This document shows, piece after piece, positions 42,357-51,600 of a stretch of DNA of 64,000 nt. Position 1 is the first letter of the stretch, and each line of letters opens with the position of its first letter. The notes below the pieces were generated by a model that worked only from the letters and a program-made list of their open reading frames with translations, was not told the origin of the DNA and searched no databases. Source of the DNA: Streptomyces sp. NBC_01476 (GTDB lineage Bacteria; Actinomycetota; Actinomycetes; Streptomycetales; Streptomycetaceae). A program made the position numbers and the translations under genes. The stretch covers positions 4,842,001-4,906,000 of the forward strand of contig NZ_CP109446.1 in NCBI RefSeq assembly GCF_036227265.1, read 5' to 3'.

Positions 42357-42445
42357 ACGTCCTGAGGCCGGCCCGGCGCCGCCCGACCAGCCCCTCGCGG
42401 CCGCACTGCGTCGCGGCGGCCAAGTGTGCGGAGGCACAGTCATGA
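42353..42445 (+). CDS. 30-codon mini-ORF linking nuoG and nuoH
   Basis: Starts with ATG overlapping the nuoG stop (ATGA, 42353-42356) and ends with a TGA overlapping the nuoH ATG (ATGA, 42442-42445). It would encode a 30-residue basic peptide (MNVLRPARRRPTSPSRPHC...). Its likely role is to pass ribosomes from nuoG to nuoH by coupled termination and restart; a functional peptide is not implied. Not verified as translated. Confidence 0.45.
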   Translation: MNVLRPARRRPTSPSRPHCVAAAKCAEAQS

Positions 42446-43821
42446 GAGTGTCGCTCGCGGCCACCACCGAGAACCTGTCGTTCTTCGGGAACGACGTGTG
42501 GTGGCTGATCATCCTCAAGGCCGTCTTCTGCTTCGCCTTCGCGATGCTGACCGTGCTCTTCTCCATCGTGTGGGAGCGCAAGGTCGTCGCATGGATGCAG
42601 TTGCGCATCGGCCCCAACCGGCACGGCCCGTGGGGCATGCTCCAGTCGCTCGCCGACGGCGTCAAGCTGATGCTGAAGGAGGACCTGCTGGTCAAGCGGG
42701 CGGACAAGGTGGTGTTCATCCTCGCGCCGATCGTCGCGGCGATCCCCGCCTTCATGTCCTTCGCGGTGATCCCCTTCGGCCCGGCCGACAACGAGGTCTC
42801 CATCTTCGGCCAGCGCACCGCGCTGCAGCTCACCGACCTGCCGATCGGCATCCTCTTCATCCTGGCCACCGCGTCGGTCGGCATCTACGGCATCGTGCTG
42901 GCCGGCTGGTCGTCCGGCTCCACCTACCCGCTGCTCGGCGGCCTGCGCGCGTCGGCCCAGATGATCTCCTACGAGATCGCGATGGGCCTGTCCTTCGCGG
43001 CGGTGTTCCTCTACTCCGGCTCGATGTCGACCTCGACCATCGTCCAGGCACAGCACGACCGCTGGTACGTGATCCTGCTGCCGGTGTCGTTCCTGATCTA
43101 CATCTGCACGATGATCGGCGAGACCAACCGCGCCCCCTTCGACATGCCCGAGTCCGAGGGCGACCTGGTCGGCGGCTTCAACACCGAGTACAGCTCGATC
43201 AAGTTCGCGCTCTTCATGCTCGCCGAGTACGTCAACATGGTGACCGTCTCCGCGGTCGCCACCACCCTCTTCCTCGGCGGCTGGCGGGCCCCCTGGCCGG
43301 TCAGCACCTTCTGGGAGGGAGCGAACCACGGCTGGTGGCCGATGCTCTGGTTCGTCATCAAGGTCCAGTTGCTGCTCTTCTTCTTCATCTGGCTGCGCGG
43401 CACCCTGCCCCGGGTCCGCTACGACCAGCTGATGAAGCTCGGCTGGAAGGTGCTCATCCCGGTCTCCATGGTCTGGCTGATGCTGGTGGCCGCGGTCCGC
43501 GCGATGCGCAACGAGGACTACAGCTTCACCAGGATCGTCCTCTATGTGGCCGGCGCGGTGCTCGTGCTGCTGCTGATCTCGCTGCTGGTCGACCTCTTCA
43601 GGGACCGCGACGAGAAGAAGAAGGGCAGCGGCGGCGCGCTCGCGCCACCGGAACGGTTCGACCCGATGGCCGGTGGTTTCCCCGTACCACCGCTGCCGGG
43701 ACAGCAGGCGGAGCGGGTGCCGCGGCGCCCCAGCCGGGCGCAGCCCCAACTCGTGGGCGCATCAGGCCCGTCCGGCACGCAATCCGCCGGCACGGAGAAG
43801 GAGGAGGACGGCGATGCCTGA
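42442..43821 (+). CDS. nuoH: NADH-quinone oxidoreductase subunit H
   Basis: Membrane subunit that with NuoB/D forms the quinone entry tunnel, 459 residues and about eight helices. Conserved WERKVVAWMQLRIGPNRHGP, SLADGVKLMLKED, and the acidic loop ETNRAPFDMPESEGDLV are seen. The last 70 residues are a hydrophilic Pro/Arg-rich tail. The ATG at 42442 was chosen; GTG 42424 would add six residues. It overlaps nuoI by 8 nt. Confidence 0.95.
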   Translation: MRVSLAATTENLSFFGNDVWWLIILKAVFCFAFAMLTVLFSIVWERKVVAWMQLRIGPNRHGPWGMLQSLADGVKLMLKEDLLVKRADKVVFILAPIVAAIPAFMSFAVIPFGPADNEVSIFGQRTALQLTDLPIGILFILATASVGIYGIVLAGWSSGSTYPLLGGLRASAQMISYEIAMGLSFAAVFLYSGSMSTSTIVQAQHDRWYVILLPVSFLIYICTMIGETNRAPFDMPESEGDLVGGFNTEYSSIKFALFMLAEYVNMVTVSAVATTLFLGGWRAPWPVSTFWEGANHGWWPMLWFVIKVQLLLFFFIWLRGTLPRVRYDQLMKLGWKVLIPVSMVWLMLVAAVRAMRNEDYSFTRIVLYVAGAVLVLLLISLLVDLFRDRDEKKKGSGGALAPPERFDPMAGGFPVPPLPGQQAERVPRRPSRAQPQLVGASGPSGTQSAGTEKEEDGDA

Positions 43822-44452
43822 GTTCCTTGGTCCGGTCGCAGGCTTCGGCGTGACCTTCAAGGCCATGTTCAAGAAGCGGCTGACCGAGCAGTACCCGGAG
43901 TACAAGAAGCCGACCGCACCCCGGTTCCACGGGCGCCACCAGCTCAACCGGCACCCGGACGGCCTGGAGAAGTGCATCGGCTGCGAACTGTGCGCCTGGG
44001 CCTGCCCGGCCGACGCGATCTACGTGGAAGGCGCGGACAACACCGAGGAGGAGCGGTACTCCCCCGGTGAGCGGTACGGCCGCGTCTACCAGATCAACTA
44101 CGCCCGCTGCATCCTGTGCGGCCTGTGCATCGAGGCGTGCCCGACCCGGGCCCTGACGATGACCAACGAGTACGAACTCGCCGACCGGACCCGCGAGTCG
44201 CTGATCTTCACCAAGGAGCAGCTGCTGGCCGGCCTGGAGGAGGGCATGGTCGAGTCGCCGCACTCGATCTTCCCGGGCATGGACGAGGGCGACTACTACC
44301 GCGGCGCGGTGACCGAGGCGGCGCCCGGGACCGTACGGCAGGTGGCGGTCTCCAAGGGCGAGAAGCCGGATGAGTCCGTCGACGCGCCCGCGCCCGAGGT
44401 CGTACCGGCGCCCGGCGGCTCCGCGCCGGCCGGAACCGGGGAGGAAGTATGA
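43814..44452 (+). CDS. nuoI: NADH-quinone oxidoreductase subunit I
   Basis: The 8Fe ferredoxin-like subunit with clusters N6a and N6b, 212 residues. Two full motifs: CIGCELCAWACP and CILCGLCIEACP. The final 40 residues are Pro/Ala-rich. The ATG at 43814 lies inside the end of nuoH (8-nt overlap), and its stop overlaps nuoJ by ATGA. Confidence 0.96.
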   Translation: MPEFLGPVAGFGVTFKAMFKKRLTEQYPEYKKPTAPRFHGRHQLNRHPDGLEKCIGCELCAWACPADAIYVEGADNTEEERYSPGERYGRVYQINYARCILCGLCIEACPTRALTMTNEYELADRTRESLIFTKEQLLAGLEEGMVESPHSIFPGMDEGDYYRGAVTEAAPGTVRQVAVSKGEKPDESVDAPAPEVVPAPGGSAPAGTGEEV

Positions 44453-45345
44453 ACACGATCACCGCCGCGTCCCAGACCTCCACCGGCGAGGCGGTCCAGT
44501 TCTGGATCCTCGCCGTGGTGGCGGTGCTGGGCGCGCTCGGCACGGTGCTGATGAAGAAGTCCGTGCACAGCGCGCTGTCGCTGGCCGGCACCATGATCAT
44601 CCTCGCGGTGTTCTACCTCGCCCAGGGCGCCTACTTCCTGGGCGTCGTACAGATCGTCGTCTACACCGGCGCGATCATGATGCTCTTCCTCTTCGTGGTC
44701 ATGCTGGTCGGCATCACCGCCGCCGACTCCCTCAAGGAGACGCTCAAGGGCCAGCGGTGGATGGCCGCGCTCTGCGGGCTCGGCTTCGGCATCCTGCTGA
44801 TCGCCGGCATCGCCAACGCCTCGCTTGACACCTTCACCGGCACCGGCCAGGCCAACGCCCAGGCCGGCGGCAACGTCCAGGGCCTGGCGAAGCTGCTCTT
44901 CACCAACTACGTGTGGGCGTTCGAGATCACCGGCGCCCTGCTGATCACCGCGGCGATCGGCGCGATGGTGCTCACCCACCGGGAGCGCACCGAGGAGCGC
45001 CAGACGCAGCGTCAGCAGGCCGAGGCCCGCGTGCGCGCCGGACTGCAGGTCACGCCGCTGCCCGCGCCGGGCACCTACGCCCGGCACAACGCGGTGGACA
45101 TCCCGGCGCTGCTGCCGGACGGCACCATCTCCGAGCTGTCGGTCAGCACCACGCTGCGCCGGCGCGGCCAGATCCGCGATGTGTCCGACGACGCGATGCG
45201 CCGGCTGGCGGCACTGGAACAGCGCTCGGAGGAGTGGCTGGAGCGGGACGAACCGGAGCGGCCGGTGCTGCTGGAACGTGAGGACACCGACCGTGCGGCC
45301 GACCGGGTCAGGGACGCCGACCGGGCCGAGGAGGGCGCCAAGTGA
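44449..45345 (+). CDS. nuoJ: NADH-quinone oxidoreductase subunit J
   Basis: Membrane subunit next to NuoA/K in the proton channel, 298 residues; five helices in the first 170, including YLAQGAYFLGVVQIVVYTGAIMML typical of NuoJ. The C-terminal 120 residues are a charged cytoplasmic extension not found in E. coli but usual in Streptomyces. ATGA overlaps with both nuoI and nuoK. Confidence 0.95.
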   Translation: MNTITAASQTSTGEAVQFWILAVVAVLGALGTVLMKKSVHSALSLAGTMIILAVFYLAQGAYFLGVVQIVVYTGAIMMLFLFVVMLVGITAADSLKETLKGQRWMAALCGLGFGILLIAGIANASLDTFTGTGQANAQAGGNVQGLAKLLFTNYVWAFEITGALLITAAIGAMVLTHRERTEERQTQRQQAEARVRAGLQVTPLPAPGTYARHNAVDIPALLPDGTISELSVSTTLRRRGQIRDVSDDAMRRLAALEQRSEEWLERDEPERPVLLEREDTDRAADRVRDADRAEEGAK

Positions 45346-45641
45346 ATCCCGCCAACTACCTGTACCTGTCGGCTCTGTTGTTCACCATCGGTGCGGCAGG
45401 GGTGCTGATCCGGAAGAACGCCATCGTGGTCTTCATGTGCATCGAGCTGATGCTGAACGCCTGCAACCTGGCGTTCGTCACCTTCTCGCGGCTGCACGGC
45501 AACCTCGACGGGCAGGTGATCGCCTTCTTCACGATGGTGGTGGCCGCCGCCGAGGTCGTGGTGGGACTCGCGATCATCGTGTCGATCTTCCGTTCGCGCC
45601 ACTCGGCCTCGGTCGACGACGCCAATCTGATGAAGCTGTAG
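45342..45641 (+). CDS. nuoK: NADH-quinone oxidoreductase subunit K
   Basis: Small channel subunit with three helices, 99 residues. The conserved Glu residues of the family are in MCIELMLNACNLAF and VVAAAEVVVGLAIIV. GTG start at 45342 overlaps the nuoJ stop. Confidence 0.96.
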   Translation: MNPANYLYLSALLFTIGAAGVLIRKNAIVVFMCIELMLNACNLAFVTFSRLHGNLDGQVIAFFTMVVAAAEVVVGLAIIVSIFRSRHSASVDDANLMKL

Positions 45642-45655
45642 AGGGGCTGCGGACA

Positions 45656-47560
45656 GTGGAAACCCTGATCGGCCTTGTGATCGCGGCGCCGCTGCTCGGC
45701 GCGGCCGTCCTGCTGACCGGCGGCCGGCGGCTCGACCGCACCGGCCACCTGCTCGGCACCCTGCTCGCGCTGGTGTCCTTCGTCTTCGGTGCGGTGCTCT
45801 TCGCCGACATGCTGGGCAAGGACGCGGACGCCCGCGCGCTGCACTCGCACCTGTTCACCTGGGTGCCGGTCGAAGGCTTCCGGGCCGACGTCGGCTTCCA
45901 GCTGGACCAGTTGTCGATGACGTTCGTGCTGCTGATCACCGGTGTGGGCACGCTGATCCACATCTACTCGATCGGCTACATGAAGGAGGACGAGCGGCGC
46001 CGGCGGTTCTTCGGCTACCTCAACCTCTTCCTCGCCGCGATGCTGCTGCTGGTGCTCGCCGACAACTACCTGCTGCTCTACGCCGGCTGGGAGGGCGTCG
46101 GCCTCGCCTCGTACCTGCTGATCGGGTTCTGGCAGCACAAGCCGAGCGCGGCGACCGCGGCGAAGAAGGCGTTCCTGGTCAACCGGGTCGGCGACATCGG
46201 CCTGTCGGTGGCGATCATGCTGATGTTCACCACCTTCGGCTCCTTCGCCTTCGGCGATGTGCTGCCGGCCGTCGGCCGGGCGCCCAGCGCCCAGCACGCG
46301 ACGATCACCGGTATCGGCTTCATGCTGCTGCTGGCCGCCTGCGGCAAGTCGGCCCAGGTGCCGCTGCAGTCCTGGCTCGGCGACGCGATGGAGGGCCCGA
46401 CCCCGGTCTCCGCCCTGATCCACGCGGCGACCATGGTGACCGCGGGCGTGTATCTGATCACCCGGTCCGGGGCGATCTTCAACGCGGCGCCCGACGCGCA
46501 GACGGCGGTGGTCACCGTCGGCGCGGTCACGCTCCTCTACGGTGCGATCGTCGGTTGCGCGAAGGACGACATCAAGAAGGCGCTGGCCGGCTCCACGATG
46601 TCGCAGATCGGCTACATGATCATGGCGGCCGGGCTCGGCCCGATCGGCTATGTCTTCGCGATCATGCACCTGGTCACGCACGGCTTCTTCAAGGCAGGGC
46701 TCTTCCTCGGCGCCGGTTCGGTCATGCACGGTATGAACGACGAGGTCGACATGCGGCGGTACGGCGGCCTGTACAAGGTCATGCCGATCACTTTCGTCAC
46801 CTTCGGCCTCGGCTACCTGGCGATCATCGGCTTCCCGGGGCTGTCCGGCTTCTTCTCCAAGGACAAGATCATCGAGGCCGCCTTCGCCAAGGGCGGCGGC
46901 GAGGGCTGGATCCTCGGCACCTGCGCGCTGCTGGGCGCGGCGATCACCGCGTTCTACATGACCCGGGTGATGCTGATGACCTTCTTCGGCAAGAAGCGCT
47001 GGGTCCCGGACGCCGAAGGGCACGAACCGCACCCGCACGAGTCGCCCTCCACGATGACGATCCCGATGATCATCCTGGCGATCGGCTCGGTTTTCGCCGG
47101 CGCCGCCTTCAGCATCAACTCCTCGTTCCTGAAGTGGCTGGAGCCGGTCACCGGACACAGCGAGGGCGACTCGCCGGTCTCCGCCGGCACCGTCACCGCC
47201 GCCACCATGGTCGTGCTGGTCGTCGGGGTCGGCATCGCCTGGCTGATGTACGGCCGCCGGCCGGTGCCCGCGGTCGCGCCGCGCGGCAGTCTGCTCACCA
47301 AGGCCGCCCGCCGGGACCTGTTCCAGGACGACTTCAACCATGTCGTGCTGGTCCGCGGCGGCGAGCACCTCACCCGCTCGCTGGTCTACCTCGACCACTC
47401 CCTGGTCGACGGCGTCGTCAACGGCACCGCCGCCTCGGTCGGCGGCCTCTCCGGCCGTCTCCGCAAGCTGCAGAACGGCTACGTACGGTCGTACGCCGTC
47501 TCGATGCTCGGCGGCACCGCGGTGCTGGTCGCCGCGACTCTTCTCATGAGGGCGGTCTGA
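45656..47560 (+). CDS. nuoL: NADH-quinone oxidoreductase subunit L
   Basis: Antiporter-like proton-pumping subunit with the long lateral helix, 634 residues. GTG start at 45656, 14 nt after nuoK. Typical segments: YAGWEGVGLASYLLIGFW, LQSWLGDAMEGPTPVSALIHAATMVTAGVYL, STMSQIGYMIMAAGLG. A charged loop near 460-480 (KKRWVPDAEGHEPHPHES) is present. The start sits inside a longer open frame, of which the upstream part is non-coding. Confidence 0.95.
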   Translation: METLIGLVIAAPLLGAAVLLTGGRRLDRTGHLLGTLLALVSFVFGAVLFADMLGKDADARALHSHLFTWVPVEGFRADVGFQLDQLSMTFVLLITGVGTLIHIYSIGYMKEDERRRRFFGYLNLFLAAMLLLVLADNYLLLYAGWEGVGLASYLLIGFWQHKPSAATAAKKAFLVNRVGDIGLSVAIMLMFTTFGSFAFGDVLPAVGRAPSAQHATITGIGFMLLLAACGKSAQVPLQSWLGDAMEGPTPVSALIHAATMVTAGVYLITRSGAIFNAAPDAQTAVVTVGAVTLLYGAIVGCAKDDIKKALAGSTMSQIGYMIMAAGLGPIGYVFAIMHLVTHGFFKAGLFLGAGSVMHGMNDEVDMRRYGGLYKVMPITFVTFGLGYLAIIGFPGLSGFFSKDKIIEAAFAKGGGEGWILGTCALLGAAITAFYMTRVMLMTFFGKKRWVPDAEGHEPHPHESPSTMTIPMIILAIGSVFAGAAFSINSSFLKWLEPVTGHSEGDSPVSAGTVTAATMVVLVVGVGIAWLMYGRRPVPAVAPRGSLLTKAARRDLFQDDFNHVVLVRGGEHLTRSLVYLDHSLVDGVVNGTAASVGGLSGRLRKLQNGYVRSYAVSMLGGTAVLVAATLLMRAV

Positions 47561-47566
47561 TAGCTC

Positions 47567-49162
47567 ATGTCGTTCCCATTCCTGACGGTGACCGCCGCCC
47601 TGCCCGCGGTCGGCGCCGTGGTCACGGCGGCGGTGCCCGCCGCCCAGCGGACCGCCGCCAAGTACACGGCGCTGGCCTTCTCACTCGGCACCCTGGTGCT
47701 CGCCATCGTGAACATGGCCCGGTTCTCGCCGGGCGGTGACCGCTACCAGTTCACCGAGTCGCACGCGTGGGTGAAGAGCTTCGGCCTGCGCTACGACCTC
47801 GGGGTGGACGGCATCGCGGTCGTCATGGTGGCGCTCACCGCGCTGCTGATCCCGTTCGTGATGATGGCCGGCTGGCACGACGCCGACACCCTCGAAGGGC
47901 CCGACCCCAACCGGCGCTGGCGCCCCACCCAGGGCTTCTTCGCGCTGATCCTGCTGGTCGAGGCGATGGTGGTGCTCTCCTTCGAGTCCACCGACGTCTT
48001 CCTCTTCTACATCTTCTTCGAAGCCATGCTGATCCCGATGTACTTCCTCATCGGCGGCTTCGGCGACCGCGCCCACGCGGGCGGCGAGGAGGAGGCGGCC
48101 CGGCAGCGTTCGTACGCGGCCGTGAAGTTCCTGCTCTACAACCTGGCCGGCGGTCTGATCATGCTGGCCGCGGTGATCGGGCTGTACGCGGCCACCGCCA
48201 AACAGCTCGGCACCGGCACCTTCTCGCTCCAGGAGATCATGGCCGCCCGCGCCTCGGGCAAGCTGGATCTGGCCACCTCCACCGAGCGGTGGCTCTTCCT
48301 CGGCTTCTTCTTCGCCTTCGCGGTGAAGGCGCCGCTGTGGCCGCTGCACACCTGGCTGCCGAACGCGATGGGCGAGTCGACCGCGCCGGTGGCCGTGCTG
48401 ATCACCGCGGTGGTCGACAAGGTCGGCACCTTCGCGATGCTCCGCTTCTGCCTCCAGCTCTTCCCGGAGGCGTCCAAGTGGGCCACGCCGGTGATCCTGG
48501 TGCTTGCGGTGATCAGCATCATCTACGGCGCCCTGCTCGCCGTCGGCCAGCGCGACATCAAACGGCTGATCGCGTACGCCTCGGTGTCGCACTTCGGCTT
48601 CATCATCCTGGGCATCTTCGCGATGACCAGCCAGGGCCAGAGCGGCGCGACGCTCTACATGGTCAACCACGGCATCTCCACCGCCGCGCTGATGCTGGTG
48701 GCCGGCTTCCTGATCACCCGGCGCGGGTCGCGGCTCATCGCGGACTTCGGCGGGGTGCAGAAAGTGGCGCCGGTGCTGGCCGGCACCTTCCTGGTCGGCG
48801 GCCTCGCCACCCTGTCGCTGCCGGGGCTCGCCCCTTTCGTCAGCGAATTCCTGGTGCTGGTGGGCACGTTCAGCCGCTACCCGGTGCTGGGCATCATCGC
48901 GACACTCGGCATCGTGCTGGCCGCCCTCTACGTCCTGGTGCTGTACCAGCGGACGATGACCGGCCCGGTGAAGGCCGGCATCGAGGGCATGTCCGACCTC
49001 AAGGCACGTGAAGTCCTGGTGGTGGCACCGCTGATCGCGCTGCTGCTCTTCCTCGGCGTGTACCCGAAGCCGGTCACCGACATCGTCAACCCGTCGGTCC
49101 AGCACACGCTCTCCGACGTGCACAAGACCGACCCCAAGCCCCCGCTGGAGGCGAAGAAGTGA
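47567..49162 (+). CDS. nuoM: NADH-quinone oxidoreductase subunit M
   Basis: Second antiporter-like proton-pumping subunit, 531 residues, about 14 helices. FFEAMLIPMYFLIGGFG, KAPLWPLHTWLPNAMGESTAPVAVLI and YASVSHFGFIILGIFA are family landmarks. ATG at 47567, 6 nt after nuoL; its stop overlaps nuoN by GTGA. Confidence 0.95.
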   Translation: MSFPFLTVTAALPAVGAVVTAAVPAAQRTAAKYTALAFSLGTLVLAIVNMARFSPGGDRYQFTESHAWVKSFGLRYDLGVDGIAVVMVALTALLIPFVMMAGWHDADTLEGPDPNRRWRPTQGFFALILLVEAMVVLSFESTDVFLFYIFFEAMLIPMYFLIGGFGDRAHAGGEEEAARQRSYAAVKFLLYNLAGGLIMLAAVIGLYAATAKQLGTGTFSLQEIMAARASGKLDLATSTERWLFLGFFFAFAVKAPLWPLHTWLPNAMGESTAPVAVLITAVVDKVGTFAMLRFCLQLFPEASKWATPVILVLAVISIIYGALLAVGQRDIKRLIAYASVSHFGFIILGIFAMTSQGQSGATLYMVNHGISTAALMLVAGFLITRRGSRLIADFGGVQKVAPVLAGTFLVGGLATLSLPGLAPFVSEFLVLVGTFSRYPVLGIIATLGIVLAALYVLVLYQRTMTGPVKAGIEGMSDLKAREVLVVAPLIALLLFLGVYPKPVTDIVNPSVQHTLSDVHKTDPKPPLEAKK

Positions 49163-50826
49163 GCGCAGCCGCATCCGCCGCGCCGGGGAGCGCCGTCCAC
49201 ACCCTGTGGACGACGGCGGCCCCGGTCACGGACAAGATCCCCGCCCCGCACATCGAGTACTCCCAGCTCCTGCCGGTCCTGATCGTCTTCGGCGTGGCCC
49301 TGGTGGGCATCCTCGTCGAGGCGTTCGTACCGCGGAAGTCCCGGTACACCGCGCAGGTGGTGCTCGCGGTCGTCGGGCTGGCCGCCGCGTTCGCGGCCGT
49401 CGTCACGCTCGCCGAGAAGGGCTACGGCACCACCAAGGCGCACATCGCGGCGATGGGCGCGGTCGCGGTGGACGGGCCCGCGCTCTTCCTGCAGGGCACC
49501 ATCCTGCTGGTCGCGATCGTGGCGGTCTTCACCTTCGCCGAACGCCGGCTCGACCCCAAGGCGCACGGCCGGCACGTCGACTCCTTCGCCGCGCAGGGCT
49601 CCGCCGTCCCCGGCGGGGACCAGGAACGGGCGGCCGTCCGGGCCGGGTTCGCCTCCACCGAGGTCTTCCCGCTGCTGCTCTTCGCGGTCGGCGGCATGCT
49701 GGTCTTCCCGGCCGCCAACGACCTGCTGACGCTCTTCGTGGCCCTTGAGGTCTTCTCGCTCCCGCTGTACATCCTGTGCGCGCTGGCCCGGCGCAACCGG
49801 CTGATGTCCCAGGAGGCGGCGGTCAAGTACTTCCTGCTCGGCGCCTTCTCCTCGGCCTTCCTGCTCTTCGGCATCGCGCTGCTCTACGGATACGCCGGCA
49901 CGGTCTCCTACTCCGGGATCTCGTCGGTGATCGACGGCACCGCGAAGATGACGCCGGCGCTGGCCAGCACCACCGGGAACGACGCGCTGCTGCTGATCGG
50001 GCTGGCCATGGTCACGGTCGGACTGCTCTTCAAGGTCGGCGCGGTGCCCTTCCACATGTGGACTCCGGACGTCTACCAGGGCGCGCCGACGCCGGTCACC
50101 GGCTTCATGGCGGCGGCCACGAAGGTCGCCGCGTTCGGCGCCCTGCTGCGGCTGCTGTACGTGGTGCTGCCCGGCATGCGGTGGGACTGGCGGCCCGTCA
50201 TGTGGGGCGTCGCCATCCTGACGATGGTGATCGGCGCGGTCATCGCGGTGACCCAGACCGATGTGAAGCGGCTGCTGGCGTACTCGTCGATCGCGCACGC
50301 GGGGTTCATCCTCGCCGGCGTCATCGCCACGAACCAGGACGGGGTGTCGTCGGTCCTCTTCTACCTGGCGGCCTACTCCTTCGTGACGCTGGGCGCCTTC
50401 GCGGTGGTGACGCTGGTGCGTGACGCGAACGGTGAGGCGACGCACCTGTCCCGCTGGGCCGGTCTGGGACGGCGGTCGCCGCTGGTGGCGGCGGTCTTCG
50501 CGGTCTTCCTGCTCGCCTTCGCCGGTATTCCGCTGACGTCGGGCTTCGCGGGGAAGTTCGCGGTGTTCAAGGCGGCGGCGGAGGGCGGCGCGATGCCGCT
50601 GGTCATCGTCGGTGTGATCTCCTCCGCGGTCGCGGCGTTCTTCTACGTCCGGGTGATCGTGCTGATGTTCTTCAGCGAGCCGAAGCCGGACGGGCCCTCG
50701 GTGGCCGTGCCGAGCGCCTTCACCTCCACGGCCATCGCCCTCGGTGTGGCCGTCACCCTCGTGCTGGGCCTGGCCCCCCAGTACTTCCTCGATCTGGCCG
50801 ACAAGGCAGGCGTCTTCATCCGCTGA
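49159..50826 (+). CDS. nuoN: NADH-quinone oxidoreductase subunit N
   Basis: Third antiporter-like proton-pumping subunit, 555 residues, last gene of the operon. FKVGAVPFHMWTPDVYQGAPTPVTGFMAAATKVAAFGALLR and LLAYSSIAHAGFILAG are seen as broken blocks of the family signature. An extra hydrophilic loop (ARHVDSFAAQGSAVPGGDQE region, about 135-155) is typical of Streptomyces NuoN. GTG start. A strong hairpin follows at 50862-50896. Confidence 0.94.
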   Translation: MSAAASAAPGSAVHTLWTTAAPVTDKIPAPHIEYSQLLPVLIVFGVALVGILVEAFVPRKSRYTAQVVLAVVGLAAAFAAVVTLAEKGYGTTKAHIAAMGAVAVDGPALFLQGTILLVAIVAVFTFAERRLDPKAHGRHVDSFAAQGSAVPGGDQERAAVRAGFASTEVFPLLLFAVGGMLVFPAANDLLTLFVALEVFSLPLYILCALARRNRLMSQEAAVKYFLLGAFSSAFLLFGIALLYGYAGTVSYSGISSVIDGTAKMTPALASTTGNDALLLIGLAMVTVGLLFKVGAVPFHMWTPDVYQGAPTPVTGFMAAATKVAAFGALLRLLYVVLPGMRWDWRPVMWGVAILTMVIGAVIAVTQTDVKRLLAYSSIAHAGFILAGVIATNQDGVSSVLFYLAAYSFVTLGAFAVVTLVRDANGEATHLSRWAGLGRRSPLVAAVFAVFLLAFAGIPLTSGFAGKFAVFKAAAEGGAMPLVIVGVISSAVAAFFYVRVIVLMFFSEPKPDGPSVAVPSAFTSTAIALGVAVTLVLGLAPQYFLDLADKAGVFIR

Positions 50827-50861
50827 GCGGCGGTGCCGGCCGCACCCCGTTCCGCGCCGCT

Positions 50862-50896
50862 GCCCGGGTCCCCTCTTTTCCTCAGGGGGCCCGGGC
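50862..50896. terminator. terminator at the end of nuo operon
   Basis: Arms GCCCGGGTCCCCT (50862-50874) and AGGGGGCCCGGGC (50884-50896) pair with one wobble around a pyrimidine-rich 9-nt loop. It lies between the convergent nuoN and TetR genes and can act in both directions. Confidence 0.65.
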
Positions 50897-50911
50897 GGCG
50901 ACCTTTTCCGG

Positions 50912-51478
50912 TCAGCCGCCCGCGGTCACGGCCTTGAGTTCGTCGAGCGACTCGCGCATCAGCGGCGCCAGGTCCCGCTCGTTCGCCGCGTCGATCCAGC
51001 GGACGAAGGCGACCTTGAAGACCGCGGTCCCGGCCTCCGCGGTGAGACTCGCGGCCGGTTCCGGGACACCGCGGCGGCGCAGGGTGTCGGCGAGCGCCGC
51101 GGACAGGGTGGCGAGCTTGATCAGCTCGCGTTCCATGAGTTCGGCGTTGGCGGTGATGACGGCCTGCCGCTGCCGGGCGTGCGGGAGGCGGTCCTTGAAG
51201 ACCTCGGCGACCGCGTCGAGGGCGACGGCCATCGCGTCGATCGGCGCCGCGGACTCGGGAGTCGCGGCGAGGGTCTCCACGAAGAGCTCCTGCAGTTGCG
51301 CCGCGCCGGCGAAGAGGACCTCGCGCTTGTCCGCGTAGTGCCGGAAGAACGTCCGCTCGGTCAGCCCCGCCCGCTTGGCGATCTCCGCGACCGTGGTCTG
51401 TTCGTACCCACGCTCCCCGTAGAGCTCCATCGCCGCGCGCTCAAGCCGCCCGCGCGCGTCCGGCTCCCATCGACCCAT
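50912..51478 (-). CDS. TetR-family transcriptional repressor
   Basis: A 188-residue TetR regulator. The N-terminal HTH is clear (TVAEIAKRAGLTERTFFRHYADKREVLF, split here for length: TVAEIAKRAGL and TERTFFRHYADKREVLF), followed by an all-helical ligand-binding domain. It is divergent from an NAD(P)-dependent SDR gene, with a near-perfect long inverted repeat between them (51494-51544), so it most likely represses itself and the SDR gene. The effector is unknown. Confidence 0.92.
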   Translation of the reverse strand: MGRWEPDARGRLERAAMELYGERGYEQTTVAEIAKRAGLTERTFFRHYADKREVLFAGAAQLQELFVETLAATPESAAPIDAMAVALDAVAEVFKDRLPHARQRQAVITANAELMERELIKLATLSAALADTLRRRGVPEPAASLTAEAGTAVFKVAFVRWIDAANERDLAPLMRESLDELKAVTAGG

Positions 51479-51493
51479 ACCCGGATCCTACGT

Positions 51494-51544
51494 GATGGCA
51501 GCGACTGACATCGAGTGCTACGGTTGATGTCAGTTGCTGCCATC
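51494..51544. promoter_or_regulatory. 51-bp inverted-repeat operator between tetR and SDR genes
   Basis: Left arm GATGGCAGCGACTGACATC (51494-51512) and right arm GATGTCAGTTGCTGCCATC (51526-51544) are inverted with 18 of 19 positions matching, around a 13-nt spacer. Each arm is 19 nt, so the whole is large enough for two TetR dimers. It overlaps the expected promoters of both divergent genes. Confidence 0.75.
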
Positions 51545-51600
51545 GGCTGTCAGGGGCCGCACCTGCCCTTCGGACAGCCGCCCGACCAGGAGGTTTTCCC

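Noticed and set aside
39606..42884. A 1092-codon minus-strand frame antisense to nuoF-nuoH
   Set aside because: It overlaps three certain nuo genes, and its composition is that of antisense high-GC DNA.
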